From Alistipes senegalensis (GTDB taxonomy: Bacteria; Pseudomonadota; Gammaproteobacteria; Burkholderiales; Burkholderiaceae_D): a stretch of DNA of 64,000 bases. A model generated the notes under the pieces. That model saw only the letters and a program-made list of their open reading frames with translations, had not been told where the DNA came from and ran no database searches. The DNA lies in contig JAMPER010000003.1 of NCBI GenBank assembly GCA_023664945.1, forward strand, positions 24,032 to 88,031, written 5' to 3'. Of this stretch, positions 26,701-34,960 are shown one piece after another (position 1 is the stretch's first letter; every line of letters begins with the position of its first letter). Made by a program: the position numbers and the translations under genes.

Positions 26701-27386
26701 TAGGATTCGTGTAATTGTTCCAGCGTTTGCCGGTTTACCGGAGAGAGGTTTTCCGGCCAGCGTTTTTGTGCCAGCGGCCGGCTGATTTCCCGCTGAAGGA
26801 ATTCGCACAGGGTTTCCGGTGTGACGCGCATGGCGTGCAGGTAGTGTGCCAGGGTTTTATCGAGCGTATCGGCGGCGATGTTTTTTCGCCAGAAGTCTTC
26901 CACGACCTGGCGCAGTGTTTCCTGTTCTTCATGCGAGACCTCGAAAGTGAAGGGCTGGCCGGTTTCAAATGCCAGGGAGGCGGCGATTTTCCGGCAGAAG
27001 CCGTGGATGGTCAGGATCATGGCTTCATCAAAGGAAGCCAGCGCCGCCTGAAGGGATAGTTTTATGTCTTCGCGGATGGCGCCGGTTTGGGCCAGCCGGG
27101 CAGCCAGTTGTGCCAGGACGGGATCGGTTTCTTCCCCGGTTTCCAGAAGCAGCAGCATTTCTGCCAGTCGGGCGCGGATGCGTTCTTTCAGCTCTGCCGT
27201 GGCCGCGTTGGTAAAGGTGACTACCAGGATTTCCGGCACAGTCAGCTTCTTTTCGAGAAGCAGGCGCAGGTAAAGCATGCAGATGTTCCAGGTTTTGCCT
27301 GTTCCGGCAGAAGCCTCGATCAGGGTCATACCGCCCAGGCGGCATTCCAGTACATCCAGTGTTTCAGGAATGGTTGTTTCCGTCAT
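23700..27386 (-). CDS. recB: Exonuclease V beta subunit, 3'-5' helicase and nuclease
   Basis: A 1228-residue RecB. Walker A is LIEASAGTGKTWNICM near residue 22, Walker B is LVDEFQDTDPIQ near 405, and helicase motif VI follows (YVALTRAIYRCYLI). The C-terminal nuclease domain contains GMIDLVVEHNSRFYLVDWKSN, with the Asp and D-x-K residues that bind Mg2+ in RecB. It unwinds DNA from the 3' strand, cuts both strands and loads RecA after Chi recognition. It overlaps recC by four bases and recD by about 20, so the three are one operon. Confidence 0.96.
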   Translation of the reverse strand: MTETTIPETLDVLECRLGGMTLIEASAGTGKTWNICMLYLRLLLEKKLTVPEILVVTFTNAATAELKERIRARLAEMLLLLETGEETDPVLAQLAARLAQTGAIREDIKLSLQAALASFDEAMILTIHGFCRKIAASLAFETGQPFTFEVSHEEQETLRQVVEDFWRKNIAADTLDKTLAHYLHAMRVTPETLCEFLQREISRPLAQKRWPENLSPVNRQTLEQLHESYNELADLWPSCRETLSGIIARALEEKNISAKKYPTKNLPQILDTYEQLFRHGDPAALFTLSEPGSLERLGKLTTSALEAAQNKGKTAPSHPFFACAQAWMEKRDTVLSMLERAYLHLLCQLSEETAEVRRRRQANRLLSPDDMLYRLYDALRNPALPGLPKAIRSLCPAALVDEFQDTDPIQLFIFRAIYAGSEQPLFLVGDPKQAIYRFRNADLHTYLAAKKEVDNTYALTANQRSAPEIIAACNTLFMHNPKAFMLEGISYLPALPGKRKREALQDTSIPGKAAKNGIVVWQLPHTDETRLTRAEARQASAAATAAEIVRLLAAGNNKKITIGDMPLKASDIAVLVRTHNEADIIQQALAALGLPSVSLSPNSIWASQEAGELAIILAAVAQPRSLARMKAALATELLGLNAATIEEIASHDALQLDWLEKFMACQAAWLEHGAGFAIRQIISSHDIPARLMALPEGERRLTNLLHLAELLHEAGQAYPLPESLLRWIARQRDTRPDEQTQLRLESDDRLIRIITIHAAKGLEFPFIFCPFLWDANRINRKSSLPGLLWQENGQLVMDFREHGPDQQEAIRSLMQIEEAAEHLRLIYVALTRAIYRCYLIAGCYLQPTSGKPSIKASTSGTLNWLVSSGITPQTWLKEGDEKRVNAIEAGWQSLAGNDTGITLAALPMADKANPNLPLPAAESLPPLQALPLPPWIAPGWRIGSYSALVYGAAHETQGSDRDERTAGQLPEEENPALPPDDILYFPASRYAGNCLHAVFEKADFTDETTWEQAISQALLRHPPHGTAMPQKEQSGALPGMIRSMLRQVLATPLHDGLRLETVGMDKRLTELEFFLPVKHLPAAAMNTLMDSAYRGSRLAFPVLEGYIKGMIDLVVEHNSRFYLVDWKSNFLGMAPADYTGTALEEAMAQHHYHLQHLLYTVALNRYLSQRLPGYTYNRYFGGVLYLFVRGVRPAWKTAGGSPCGVFFHRAAEETIRHLDTLLWEGTPV

Positions 27387-30300
27387 GGTTTTTCTGTCAT
27401 TTCGTTAAGTGGGGACATGACTTGCCGGGCGCATTCTTCAAAAGCGGTATTCAGCACGGTATCCTGCCCGCGCAGGGCCAGCCGGTAGAACGGGTTGTCT
27501 CCCTCGCTTTTGGCGTTATGGTAATTGCTTTCCCATTTTTTACGGGCTTCTGCCAGGCTTTCGTTTTTTTCCACAAAGGCCAGCGCTGTTTGCGGGAAGA
27601 AATGCAGCGGTTCTGTAAGGCCTTTCCGGTAGAGGGAAAGCAGTTTTTCGAGGTGTTGTTTGGCCGCGGCTGGCGGACAGGGGGAAAAGGATAGCCGGCT
27701 GCCGGCAAAATGGCAGGTTGTCCGGCAGGTAACATTTTCGGGCGCCAGTGCGTTCAGGAAAAGGTGGTCTATCCAGGCAGACAGCCTGAAGCGGATGCCG
27801 CTTTCGCCATCTGCTTTGATGTAGCGGTAGCGGATAAGGCCGTTTTTCCGCACATCTGCCAGTTCTCCCTGAAGTGTCCATATTTCTTCCTGCAAGGTAA
27901 AGGCCAGTTTTCCTGATAGCGGCGGCAGCACGGGCGCAGCCAGGTTTTCTTTGAGGGGACCTGCGAAGCCGGAGAGTTTTTCCAGTTCTGTTTCCATGGT
28001 GATTTCTCCCATCCTGCCCGGCGGGAATTCGTTGCCGGCCTGCGCTGCTGCCATTATTTTTTCTTTTTCGCAATCTGATAACAACAGCGGCAGCAGGCGA
28101 GAGGCGAAGCGGAAGGTATCCAGTCCGTTTGCCGTGAAAGGTTCGCTTTCCGGCAGGGCTTCCTGTTCTGTCGGGAAAGACAGCCCCAGGCGGCTGGATA
28201 GCAGGAAGCGGCTGGGGTTTTCAAAGAAGTAGGCCAGATCCGCCAGGGTGACTTGCTGCCAGGAGGCATCCGGCCTGGCCAGTGCTTGACCGAAGAAGAG
28301 CGCTCCGGTTGCCTGACGGGATGTTTTTTGTTCTGTTTCCTGTCCGGCTGCTGCCAGAAACGCTTTTTCAGCCTGTGATTGGCGGTTTGCTGTTTGGGTA
28401 CGGCGCGCCAGCAGGGCCCGGCAAAATCCGGTATGGTGGCTTTTGATGCGTTCATCGCCGCCGGCTTCGAAGTACCGCGCTGAAAATGCCTGCAAGGGAT
28501 GGACAATGACCAGATGCGCTTCTACGGCTTTTTCTGCCTGGCACCTGTCTGTTTGCGGGCATCCTCTCTTTACGGCGCGAGCCAGGCAATCCAGCAGTTC
28601 CGAGACGACGATGGAGGGCGGCAGGGACGCGTTGTCCCGCGCGTTTCGTCCGGTATAGCTGATGTACAGGCGTTCCTTTGCGCTTAGCAGCCAGTCCAGG
28701 AAGAGGTTGCGGTCGTCTTCTTTGCGCTGCATGTCGCCTGTCCGGCGGTCGTGCGCCATGAGGTCGAATCCCGGCGGGCGGCGCTCTGCCGGGAAAGCGC
28801 CGTCACTCATGCCGACGATGAAGACAAAACGGTAAGGCAGGTTTCTCAGCCCTGCCATCGGAGCCAGTGTGACAGCACCTGACGGGATGCTGCCGTGCGC
28901 CGGTTCGTCCAGCGCCGCTGACAGTGCCTGCCGCATGACGGCGGCTTCTATTGGGGTGCTACCGGCTGTTTCCATGCAGTCGAACAGCTGTCCGATGGTT
29001 TCCCGCACGGCCAGGTCATCTTCCGGTTCGGCAGCCTCACTACAGATAAAATGGTCCATGGCGGCCAGCACAATTTTCCGCCAGTCATGGCCGGGGCGGG
29101 GGGAATCCAGCTTTTGCGCCAGTTCTTTCAGTTGCCCAAGCAGGCGCCACAGGCAACCCAGCTGTGCGGCGGCGGAGCCTTCCGGGTTGCCCGCAGGCAG
29201 GCGCGAACCAAACGGCGCGGCGGTATCCGGCGGCAGGGCGTAGGCCAGGAAAAGCCGGTAAAACCCGTCGTAAAAACTCCGGCTGTTGTCTTGCGGCAGG
29301 CCAAAGGCTGTTTTCTGTTCTCCGTCAAATCCCCAGCAGACGCCGGCTTCTTCCAGCCAGGCATGAACCTGTTCCAGTGCGGTTTCCAGCCCGAATTGCC
29401 TCGCTACCAGAGGCTGCAACAACAGGTCGTACACGGCCGCCGCTGTCAGGCGCGATGCTGCCAGCGACAATACGTCCAGGAGTGCTTTGGCTACCGGGTT
29501 TGTCAGGCTGGCAGGGCGGCCGGTTATACGGTATGGAATGCGCCTGCCTGAGGCTGCATCGTCAAATACGGCTTCCATGAGCGGGGCAACCTGCTTAACA
29601 TCCGGCGTGATAATAACGACATCGGATGGGGAAGGCGGGTTTTTTCCCGAAAAGAGTGACAGGAGCTGATCGTGCAGGACTTCTACTTCCCGCATGAGCG
29701 AGTGGCAGATATGGATTTCTATGCTGCGGTCTTTTTGGGGCAGGGCCGCCAGTACCGGTTCTTCAAGTGCCAGTACGGCTTTTTGCAGGCAGCCCAACAG
29801 GGAAGGCGCAGGCGGTGTTTCCGGTTCCAGAAAATCATAGTCGGTGTTAAGTGCGGACAGCTGGGAGAGGCAGGATTGCGTCTGTTTTCCCCAGGCTGCC
29901 AGGAGGGCGTTTCCTGTTTCGTGATAGGCGGCTTTTCCTGCCTGCTGCAAGGCGGCCAGCTTTTTTTCCGGTACGATATCAAACCAGTATTCCCGGCAGG
30001 GGTTCAGCACATACAGGTTGACTTCCACCCATTGGCTGATGGCTTCCAGCATGCCCAGGTATTGCGGGGGTATGGCTGGCAGGCAAAATACCGAGAGCCT
30101 TTGGGGCAGTGTTTTTGCCGCCGACGGGTTTTCCTGTAATGCCGCAAAAAAACGATGGGCGGGATGCACACCGTCCGAGCCGGTTTTTTCTTCGATTTTT
30201 TTCCATAGCGCGGCTTGCCAGGCTTCGTCTGCCGGGCAGCCTTTCACGGCTGTTTTGCCGTCAAACCAGGCTTTGAGCCAGTCCGGGCGGTAGGTGAGGT

Positions 30301-30703
30301 ATTGCTCAAACAGCGTTGCCAGGAGGAGGGACAGCTCAAAGCGGCCTGTCTGGTCATTGCCGGCCAGCCAGCGTTCCAGGCGGAGATGCGCTGATATGAA
30401 GGCTGTTTCGCCCAGGATGGGAAAGATTTGCCAGACGAGCCTGTTACGCGCATACGGTGAATCCGGCGCGACAGGCATGATTTTGCGGATTTGTTCCCAG
30501 AACCAGCTTCCCAGGTAGGAGAAATGCAGGTTGGCGCAAATGCCGCCTTGCCGGGCCAATGCCAGTGAAAGGTAGCGGCGCATGGCTGCGCATGGAACAA
30601 TGACTTCTTCCGCGGCAAAAGGCGGCAGGGGCGAAGCGGCCAGCCGGTTTGCCAGGCAGCCGGCAAGCTGTTCTGTGCGTGCGGCCATGGTGATGGTCAA
30701 CAT
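27383..30703 (-). CDS. recC: Exonuclease V gamma subunit, Chi-recognition scaffold
   Basis: A 1106-residue RecC starting at the ATG 30703; the frame is open much further upstream, but that part has low complexity and no homology-like features, whereas LTITMAARTEQLAGCLANRL matches the usual RecC start. Typical blocks are FSYLGSWFWEQI, the dead-helicase region DVVIITPDVKQVAPLMEAVFDD, and the family motif FVFIVGMSDGAFPAERRPPGFDL with YISYTGRNARDN. RecC holds RecB and RecD together and scans the 3' strand for Chi. It is the first gene of the operon and divergent from the AEC carrier gene, so a shared 230-base control region is expected. Confidence 0.94.
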   Translation of the reverse strand: MLTITMAARTEQLAGCLANRLAASPLPPFAAEEVIVPCAAMRRYLSLALARQGGICANLHFSYLGSWFWEQIRKIMPVAPDSPYARNRLVWQIFPILGETAFISAHLRLERWLAGNDQTGRFELSLLLATLFEQYLTYRPDWLKAWFDGKTAVKGCPADEAWQAALWKKIEEKTGSDGVHPAHRFFAALQENPSAAKTLPQRLSVFCLPAIPPQYLGMLEAISQWVEVNLYVLNPCREYWFDIVPEKKLAALQQAGKAAYHETGNALLAAWGKQTQSCLSQLSALNTDYDFLEPETPPAPSLLGCLQKAVLALEEPVLAALPQKDRSIEIHICHSLMREVEVLHDQLLSLFSGKNPPSPSDVVIITPDVKQVAPLMEAVFDDAASGRRIPYRITGRPASLTNPVAKALLDVLSLAASRLTAAAVYDLLLQPLVARQFGLETALEQVHAWLEEAGVCWGFDGEQKTAFGLPQDNSRSFYDGFYRLFLAYALPPDTAAPFGSRLPAGNPEGSAAAQLGCLWRLLGQLKELAQKLDSPRPGHDWRKIVLAAMDHFICSEAAEPEDDLAVRETIGQLFDCMETAGSTPIEAAVMRQALSAALDEPAHGSIPSGAVTLAPMAGLRNLPYRFVFIVGMSDGAFPAERRPPGFDLMAHDRRTGDMQRKEDDRNLFLDWLLSAKERLYISYTGRNARDNASLPPSIVVSELLDCLARAVKRGCPQTDRCQAEKAVEAHLVIVHPLQAFSARYFEAGGDERIKSHHTGFCRALLARRTQTANRQSQAEKAFLAAAGQETEQKTSRQATGALFFGQALARPDASWQQVTLADLAYFFENPSRFLLSSRLGLSFPTEQEALPESEPFTANGLDTFRFASRLLPLLLSDCEKEKIMAAAQAGNEFPPGRMGEITMETELEKLSGFAGPLKENLAAPVLPPLSGKLAFTLQEEIWTLQGELADVRKNGLIRYRYIKADGESGIRFRLSAWIDHLFLNALAPENVTCRTTCHFAGSRLSFSPCPPAAAKQHLEKLLSLYRKGLTEPLHFFPQTALAFVEKNESLAEARKKWESNYHNAKSEGDNPFYRLALRGQDTVLNTAFEECARQVMSPLNEMTEKP

Positions 30704-30932
30704 ACGGGCAGGAAACGGGAATGGTGGAAATTGCTCATCATACCTGCCTTTTTTTGTGCGGGAAATCCTCCATACAGGGCAGGCTGTTTTGGGCAGTGTT
30801 GATTCCGGCAGGGAGGCGGTTACTGTCTGTGCCGGAATGGCTGGCGGGGGAAAAGCGGCGTAAAATTTGTTCCCTGACCGGGCGGTGTTTTCCCGGCATT
30901 TTCTTTTTGTCTGTTTTGGCAACGCTGTTTGA

Positions 30933-31862
30933 ATGATGCTGGAAATTGTCCCGGTTGTCCTGCCGGTTTTTTTGCTGATCGCTTTGGGGTATTTCTTTAG
31001 GCGAAGCGGCGTGATGCAGGCTGCCGCGGTTGCCGAGCTTAACCGTTTTGTGGTTTTTCTTGCCCTGCCGGCGCTCACGGTGGATATTCTTGTCAACAGC
31101 ACCTGGGAAGCGCTTTGGCAGCCCGGGTTTATTCTGGTTTTTGAAATTGCTGTCGCGGCGCTTTTTATTCCGGTTTTCCTGGTTCGTTTTTTCAGTAAGA
31201 AGGATGTGGCCGCTGCGGCGGTTGACGCGACTGCCGCTTCTTATGCCAATACGGGGTATATCGGTATTCCGCTGTGCCTGCTGGCTTTTGGCGAGGCCAG
31301 TCTTCCGCCAGTGGTGATTGCCGGTGTACTGACGGTTTCAGTCAATTTTGCTTTTTCACTGGTGTTGATGGAGGTGGGCAAGAACCGGAGCGGGGAGGCT
31401 GCCAGGACGGCAAGGCAGGTTGTGTTTTCCCTTTTCAGGAATCCGCTTATTCTTTCTCCGATCGCGGGCATGGCTATGCTGGCTTTTGGCTTTCGCTTTC
31501 CGGATGGCATCCAGCAGGGCGTCAAGCTGCTGGGTTCGGCGGCTTGTCCCTGCGCGCTGGTGGCAACCGGCCTTTTTCTGGCGCAAAAGCAGGAAGCAAC
31601 CAGTACGGCGGTTTCTGTGGGGCTGGTTTTGCTGAAGCTTGTTTGCCAGCCGCTGATTGCCTGGGTGCTTGTGAGCCAGTTTTTTCCCCTGCCGGATATT
31701 TGGGCCAAAACGGCGGTGATTTTGTCGGCGATGCCGACCGGCACCGGCCCTTTCATGCTGGCAGAGTTTTATGGAAAAGGGGCAGGGGTGGCCTCGCGTA
31801 CGATCTTTTTTTCTACGGTTGGTTCTGTGGTAACGCTTGTTGTCTGGCTAAAGCTGCTCTGA
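30933..31862 (+). CDS. AEC-family auxin-efflux-like carrier
   Basis: A 309-residue inner-membrane protein with about ten transmembrane segments. The start (LEIVPVVLPVFLLIALGYFF) and the motifs LNRFVVFLALPAL and SYANTGYIGIPLCLLAFG are typical of the AEC family. The second half repeats the first in topology: NPLILSPIAGMAMLAFGFRFPDGIQQ and AMPTGTGPFMLAEFYG. Bacterial AEC carriers move malonate, malate or other small organic acids; the substrate here is unknown. Two adjacent ATG codons (30933 and 30936) are possible starts. It converges with the carrier gene at 31886-32815. Confidence 0.88.
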   Translation: MMLEIVPVVLPVFLLIALGYFFRRSGVMQAAAVAELNRFVVFLALPALTVDILVNSTWEALWQPGFILVFEIAVAALFIPVFLVRFFSKKDVAAAAVDATAASYANTGYIGIPLCLLAFGEASLPPVVIAGVLTVSVNFAFSLVLMEVGKNRSGEAARTARQVVFSLFRNPLILSPIAGMAMLAFGFRFPDGIQQGVKLLGSAACPCALVATGLFLAQKQEATSTAVSVGLVLLKLVCQPLIAWVLVSQFFPLPDIWAKTAVILSAMPTGTGPFMLAEFYGKGAGVASRTIFFSTVGSVVTLVVWLKLL

Positions 31863-31885
31863 TTTTTGCCGTAGGGGCGGGGCTG

Positions 31886-32815
31886 TCAGTCTTGCTCTTT
31901 TTCCCGTGTGATGCCGCGTTCTTCTTCTTTTCTTTGCTGCCAGAGCTGCCAGGAGTTGATGATGTTTTGCCAGAGTACATAAGCGCCGGGGCCTACGGCT
32001 GTGATGGGCGTCATGTAGGTGTGTGCCATCCAGACGGCCAGGATGGTATTTTTTTGCCCCAGCGCCTGGCCGCCGGTGATTTTTCCCCCGTAAAACGCGC
32101 CGATACGTTTGCCCAGAAAGAACTGGAGACAGCAAACGGCCAGTGCGCCCAGCGCGATCCAGATTTCTGTCAAGCCTTCTGCCGGTTCATGGATAACGGT
32201 GTGGGTGGTTTGCGCCATGACAATCATCAATGCCACGGCCCAAAGATAAAAGGAGGCTTCATGCCTGGCCGCGATACGGGCATTCCATTGCGGGAAAAAG
32301 CGGCGCAGGCAAACCGCTGCCACAAACGGCGCAACGAGGAGGGGCAATACCCGCTGGAAGATGAGGAAAAAGGCTTCCCAGAAATCCAGTCCGCCATACA
32401 TGGGGTGGACAACCGGGAAGAAAAGCGGTGCGGCGATGGCGGTTGCCAGGTTTGATAGGAGCGTATAGCCCGTGATGCTGGCCGCGCTGCCGCCCAGTTT
32501 GTCTGTAATGACTGCTGCGGCTGTTGCCGTGGGCGCCATGACGCAGACCATGGCACCTTCTGCCGCCAGTACGTTAAAGGGTGCCAGCGCGTAATAGACG
32601 GCTATGGCGCCGCCTATCTGAAGCGCCAGCAGCCAACCGTGCAGCATCCTAAAATGGATGGCAGAAAAGGGTACCCGGCAGAATGTCAAAAACAGCATGG
32701 TAAAGATCAGGAAGGGGGTCAGCGGCGAGAGGTGAACCAGCACGGGAAAACCTGCCGCACCGGCGATCATGGCCAGCGGCAGTGTCCAGTTCCTGATGAA
32801 GGCCATTGCTTTCAT
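31886..32815 (-). CDS. Bile acid:sodium symporter-like (BASS) carrier
   Basis: An approximately 309-residue protein with nine or ten membrane segments. It has the cross-over region ICVMAPTATAAAVITDKLGG and the later GGQALGQKNTILAVWMAH, where G-Q-K-N is conserved in the BASS/Arsenical-resistance-3 superfamily. BASS members move organic acids, bile acids or pantoate with Na+. The gene begins at ATG 32815 or GTG 32827; neither has a strong ribosome site. It has a basic, glutamine-rich tail (WQQRKEEERGITREK). It is convergent with the AEC carrier gene and divergent from an AT-rich orphan gene. Superfamily call is good, substrate not known. Confidence 0.75.
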   Translation of the reverse strand: MKAMAFIRNWTLPLAMIAGAAGFPVLVHLSPLTPFLIFTMLFLTFCRVPFSAIHFRMLHGWLLALQIGGAIAVYYALAPFNVLAAEGAMVCVMAPTATAAAVITDKLGGSAASITGYTLLSNLATAIAAPLFFPVVHPMYGGLDFWEAFFLIFQRVLPLLVAPFVAAVCLRRFFPQWNARIAARHEASFYLWAVALMIVMAQTTHTVIHEPAEGLTEIWIALGALAVCCLQFFLGKRIGAFYGGKITGGQALGQKNTILAVWMAHTYMTPITAVGPGAYVLWQNIINSWQLWQQRKEEERGITREKEQD

Positions 32816-33035
32816 GGCGTTTTTCACTTTTGTACCGGATATGACGATACGCTTTTAGCAGGAAAATGCAAGGAAGATGCGTTGTTTTTTGTTTACTGGT
32901 GGAAAAGAAGGATGCGCAAGAAATACGGAAAATAGTAAATTCCTGATAGACGTGGCGTTACCAAGATTGCTGTTAGTATTCTAGCAAAGAATACTTTTTT
33001 ATACTTGTGACATGAGCATAAACCAGCAATGAATT

Positions 33036-34133
33036 ATGTTAGAAGGAGCATTTGCTTTGAAGAATCTTTCCAGCGGGCGTGATGGACGCAGTAGACCTTG
33101 GGCATTTAGTGATCTTTTCTTATGGCATCCTCTGCTTGAAATGGAACTAATGAAATTATCAAGGTCTGGCTTGGCTGATTTTATAGCCTCTGATAACCCT
33201 GAAAATGCCAAGATGCTAAAGAGAGTTTTCTATGATATCGGACGAAAGGAAGGAAAGGAAGATATCAAGAAAAGAATGAGGAAGGTACTTCATATCTTTA
33301 AGGAATTGTCCCGTATTCTTGACGTATCGTGGAAATTTATAATGGGTATGGCCAGGAGGAGGATGCCTTGGAATGCTTTTTTTTATGGAATATCCCATGG
33401 CGATATTTCCAAACTTTCTCCTTTGGCCTTGCATATTATTGAGGTAGAGAAAGAATTAAAGGTTCCTACTTTGAAATTCTGTAAAAAGGAAATGCAGGCA
33501 TGTTGCGATATACTCAAGACGAGTTGCCCTAACGTCAGGAAACATCTGGATGAAGATGTTTTTGGTATATTGCAGGGTATTCAGGATCCTAAGGAGTTTT
33601 GGCCTTATCGGGCTATGGTTATGCTGGATATACAACTGTCGGTGATAGCCTATACAGGATCAATCATACTGCCAGATATTGATTTGCATGATTTTTTCCC
33701 GGAGTTTGATGCCGATCCATTGGTACATCCGAATGTCAAGTTTTTCTTATGGCTGGAAAAAGAGGCAGGAGGGAAACAAAGCCTGATTTCTCTTATTCCG
33801 CAAATTAATAAGAAAGAGAAGGATAGGGATATAGAATCTGTAAAGCATTTGTATCGCAAATGGAAAGAAGGAACCATGCCCTCTAATGAGTCACTGACGG
33901 TTTTGTTGGAAAAACTTTATGCTGCTGATAAGAAGAAGGTTGAAATTGCAAATAAGATATATTATGTTATAAGGAGGATAAATTTCTTTTTTATAACCCT
34001 TTTTAAAAAAGTAAGAGAAAAGAATGGTGGTATATTGGTTCATTCCGGTTATCATTCTATACAGGAATGGTTTGAGGGACGCTATAATTACTGGTTACAG
34101 CATTGGAGTTCCATCTCAAAAAGTATTTCCTGA
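33036..34133 (+). CDS. Unknown AT-rich 365-residue protein
   Basis: No family is recognised. It is a soluble, basic, mostly helical protein with Lys-rich patches (GRKEGKEDIKKRMRK) and acidic stretches (PDIDLHDFFPEFDADP). No catalytic motif, signal peptide or membrane segment stands out. The ATG at 33036 has no ribosome site, while a TTG at 33057 follows AAGGAG at good spacing and may be the real start. Base composition is clearly more AT-rich than the genes on either side, and the gene sits alone between core genes, which suggests acquisition. A weak hairpin (CCTCC/GGGAG then T7) lies about 25-65 bases downstream of the stop. Confidence 0.7.
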   Translation: MLEGAFALKNLSSGRDGRSRPWAFSDLFLWHPLLEMELMKLSRSGLADFIASDNPENAKMLKRVFYDIGRKEGKEDIKKRMRKVLHIFKELSRILDVSWKFIMGMARRRMPWNAFFYGISHGDISKLSPLALHIIEVEKELKVPTLKFCKKEMQACCDILKTSCPNVRKHLDEDVFGILQGIQDPKEFWPYRAMVMLDIQLSVIAYTGSIILPDIDLHDFFPEFDADPLVHPNVKFFLWLEKEAGGKQSLISLIPQINKKEKDRDIESVKHLYRKWKEGTMPSNESLTVLLEKLYAADKKKVEIANKIYYVIRRINFFFITLFKKVREKNGGILVHSGYHSIQEWFEGRYNYWLQHWSSISKSIS

Positions 34134-34210
34134 TGTTTATCAATATGATAAAATTAAAAACCTCCTGAAATTATTATTTTGGGAGATTTTTTTAGTAAAA
34201 TGTATGAGAT

Positions 34211-34360
34211 TTATTTTTTATCCGGTGGGTATAAATTATCAACAGCCAGGCGATCTTCCCAGTCTTCCGGTCTTTCTTCCCACCCTCTTGATTCCCAGTA
34301 AGCATCGTTGTTGGGATTGAGCTGATTGCTGCGGTTGTCCTTATTTTCCTTGTTTTTCAT
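34211..34360 (-). CDS. Small 49-residue hydrophilic protein
   Basis: A short ORF starting at ATG 34360 with an excellent ribosome site (AGAGGAGAAGCC). It encodes a highly charged, Asn-, Asp- and Trp-rich peptide. The N-terminal part is KENKDNRSNQLNPNNDAYW, then SRGWEERPEDWEDRL, ending in PPDKK. The pattern NPNNDAYWESRG and the WEERPEDWE block look conserved and not random, and there is no homopolymer artefact. It converges with the unknown AT-rich gene. Function unknown; it may be a small cytoplasmic stress or adaptor protein. Confidence 0.6.
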   Translation of the reverse strand: MKNKENKDNRSNQLNPNNDAYWESRGWEERPEDWEDRLAVDNLYPPDKK

Positions 34361-34588
34361 GGCTTCTCCTCTGTAGAGATTGTTTATAAAAATGCTATGA
34401 GAAGTATAAGGTTGGCACTGAAGAACCCAAAGGACACGGTTTGTTCATTTGTAATTTATTGATATTTATAGAATTTTTCGGTTGATTTCAGAAAGGGTTA
34501 TCTGGGGCGGACGTTTACAGGGGAAGGGACAAGTAAATTTCCAATATGCTGCCGCCTGAAAACAGCACATTTTCTATAAGAGAAAAAA

Positions 34589-34804
34589 TTATTTTTGCAG
34601 GCAGGATGAAACCCATTCATGCCGGCAGGCCGGGCACATGCGGTTTGCAATGGCGCCGTTTTCATCAGGGAAGGCGATGCAGCCGCCAAAGCAGGTTTTT
34701 TCCGGCAGGCTGGCGGAAGATGGGGTGGAGCAGGATTTGCCATAGACAATGGCGACAGCCGGGCTATGGCATAAGGGGCAGTATTCCTGGTGCGGTTTTT
34801 CCAT
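34589..34804 (-). CDS. Small zinc-ribbon protein
   Basis: A 71-residue protein starting at MEKPHQEYCPLC (ATG 34804). It has two Cys pairs, C-P-L-C near the N-terminus and C-P-A-C near the C-terminus (RMCPACRHEWVSS), with two extra cysteines between (KTCFGGC). This is the layout of a zinc ribbon, but no known family is identified. An upstream in-frame start at 34954 gives 121 residues with a low-quality extension that overlaps the upstream region of rhlE, so the shorter form is preferred. It is divergent from rhlE. The ribosome site is weak. Confidence 0.5.
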   Translation of the reverse strand: MEKPHQEYCPLCHSPAVAIVYGKSCSTPSSASLPEKTCFGGCIAFPDENGAIANRMCPACRHEWVSSCLQK

Positions 34805-34960
34805 GGTTTTACGGTTCCGGGAAAGGCTGCGCTTTGTTTGCGCAAGTGGCGTACAATACGCCTGTTTCGAAACTATTTTAATCCGCTTGGGCCAGATTGC
34901 CCGGATGGCAGTTTTTTGCCTGCCCTGAATCAGGCAGGCTGCTGTTGTATTCATTTTATT

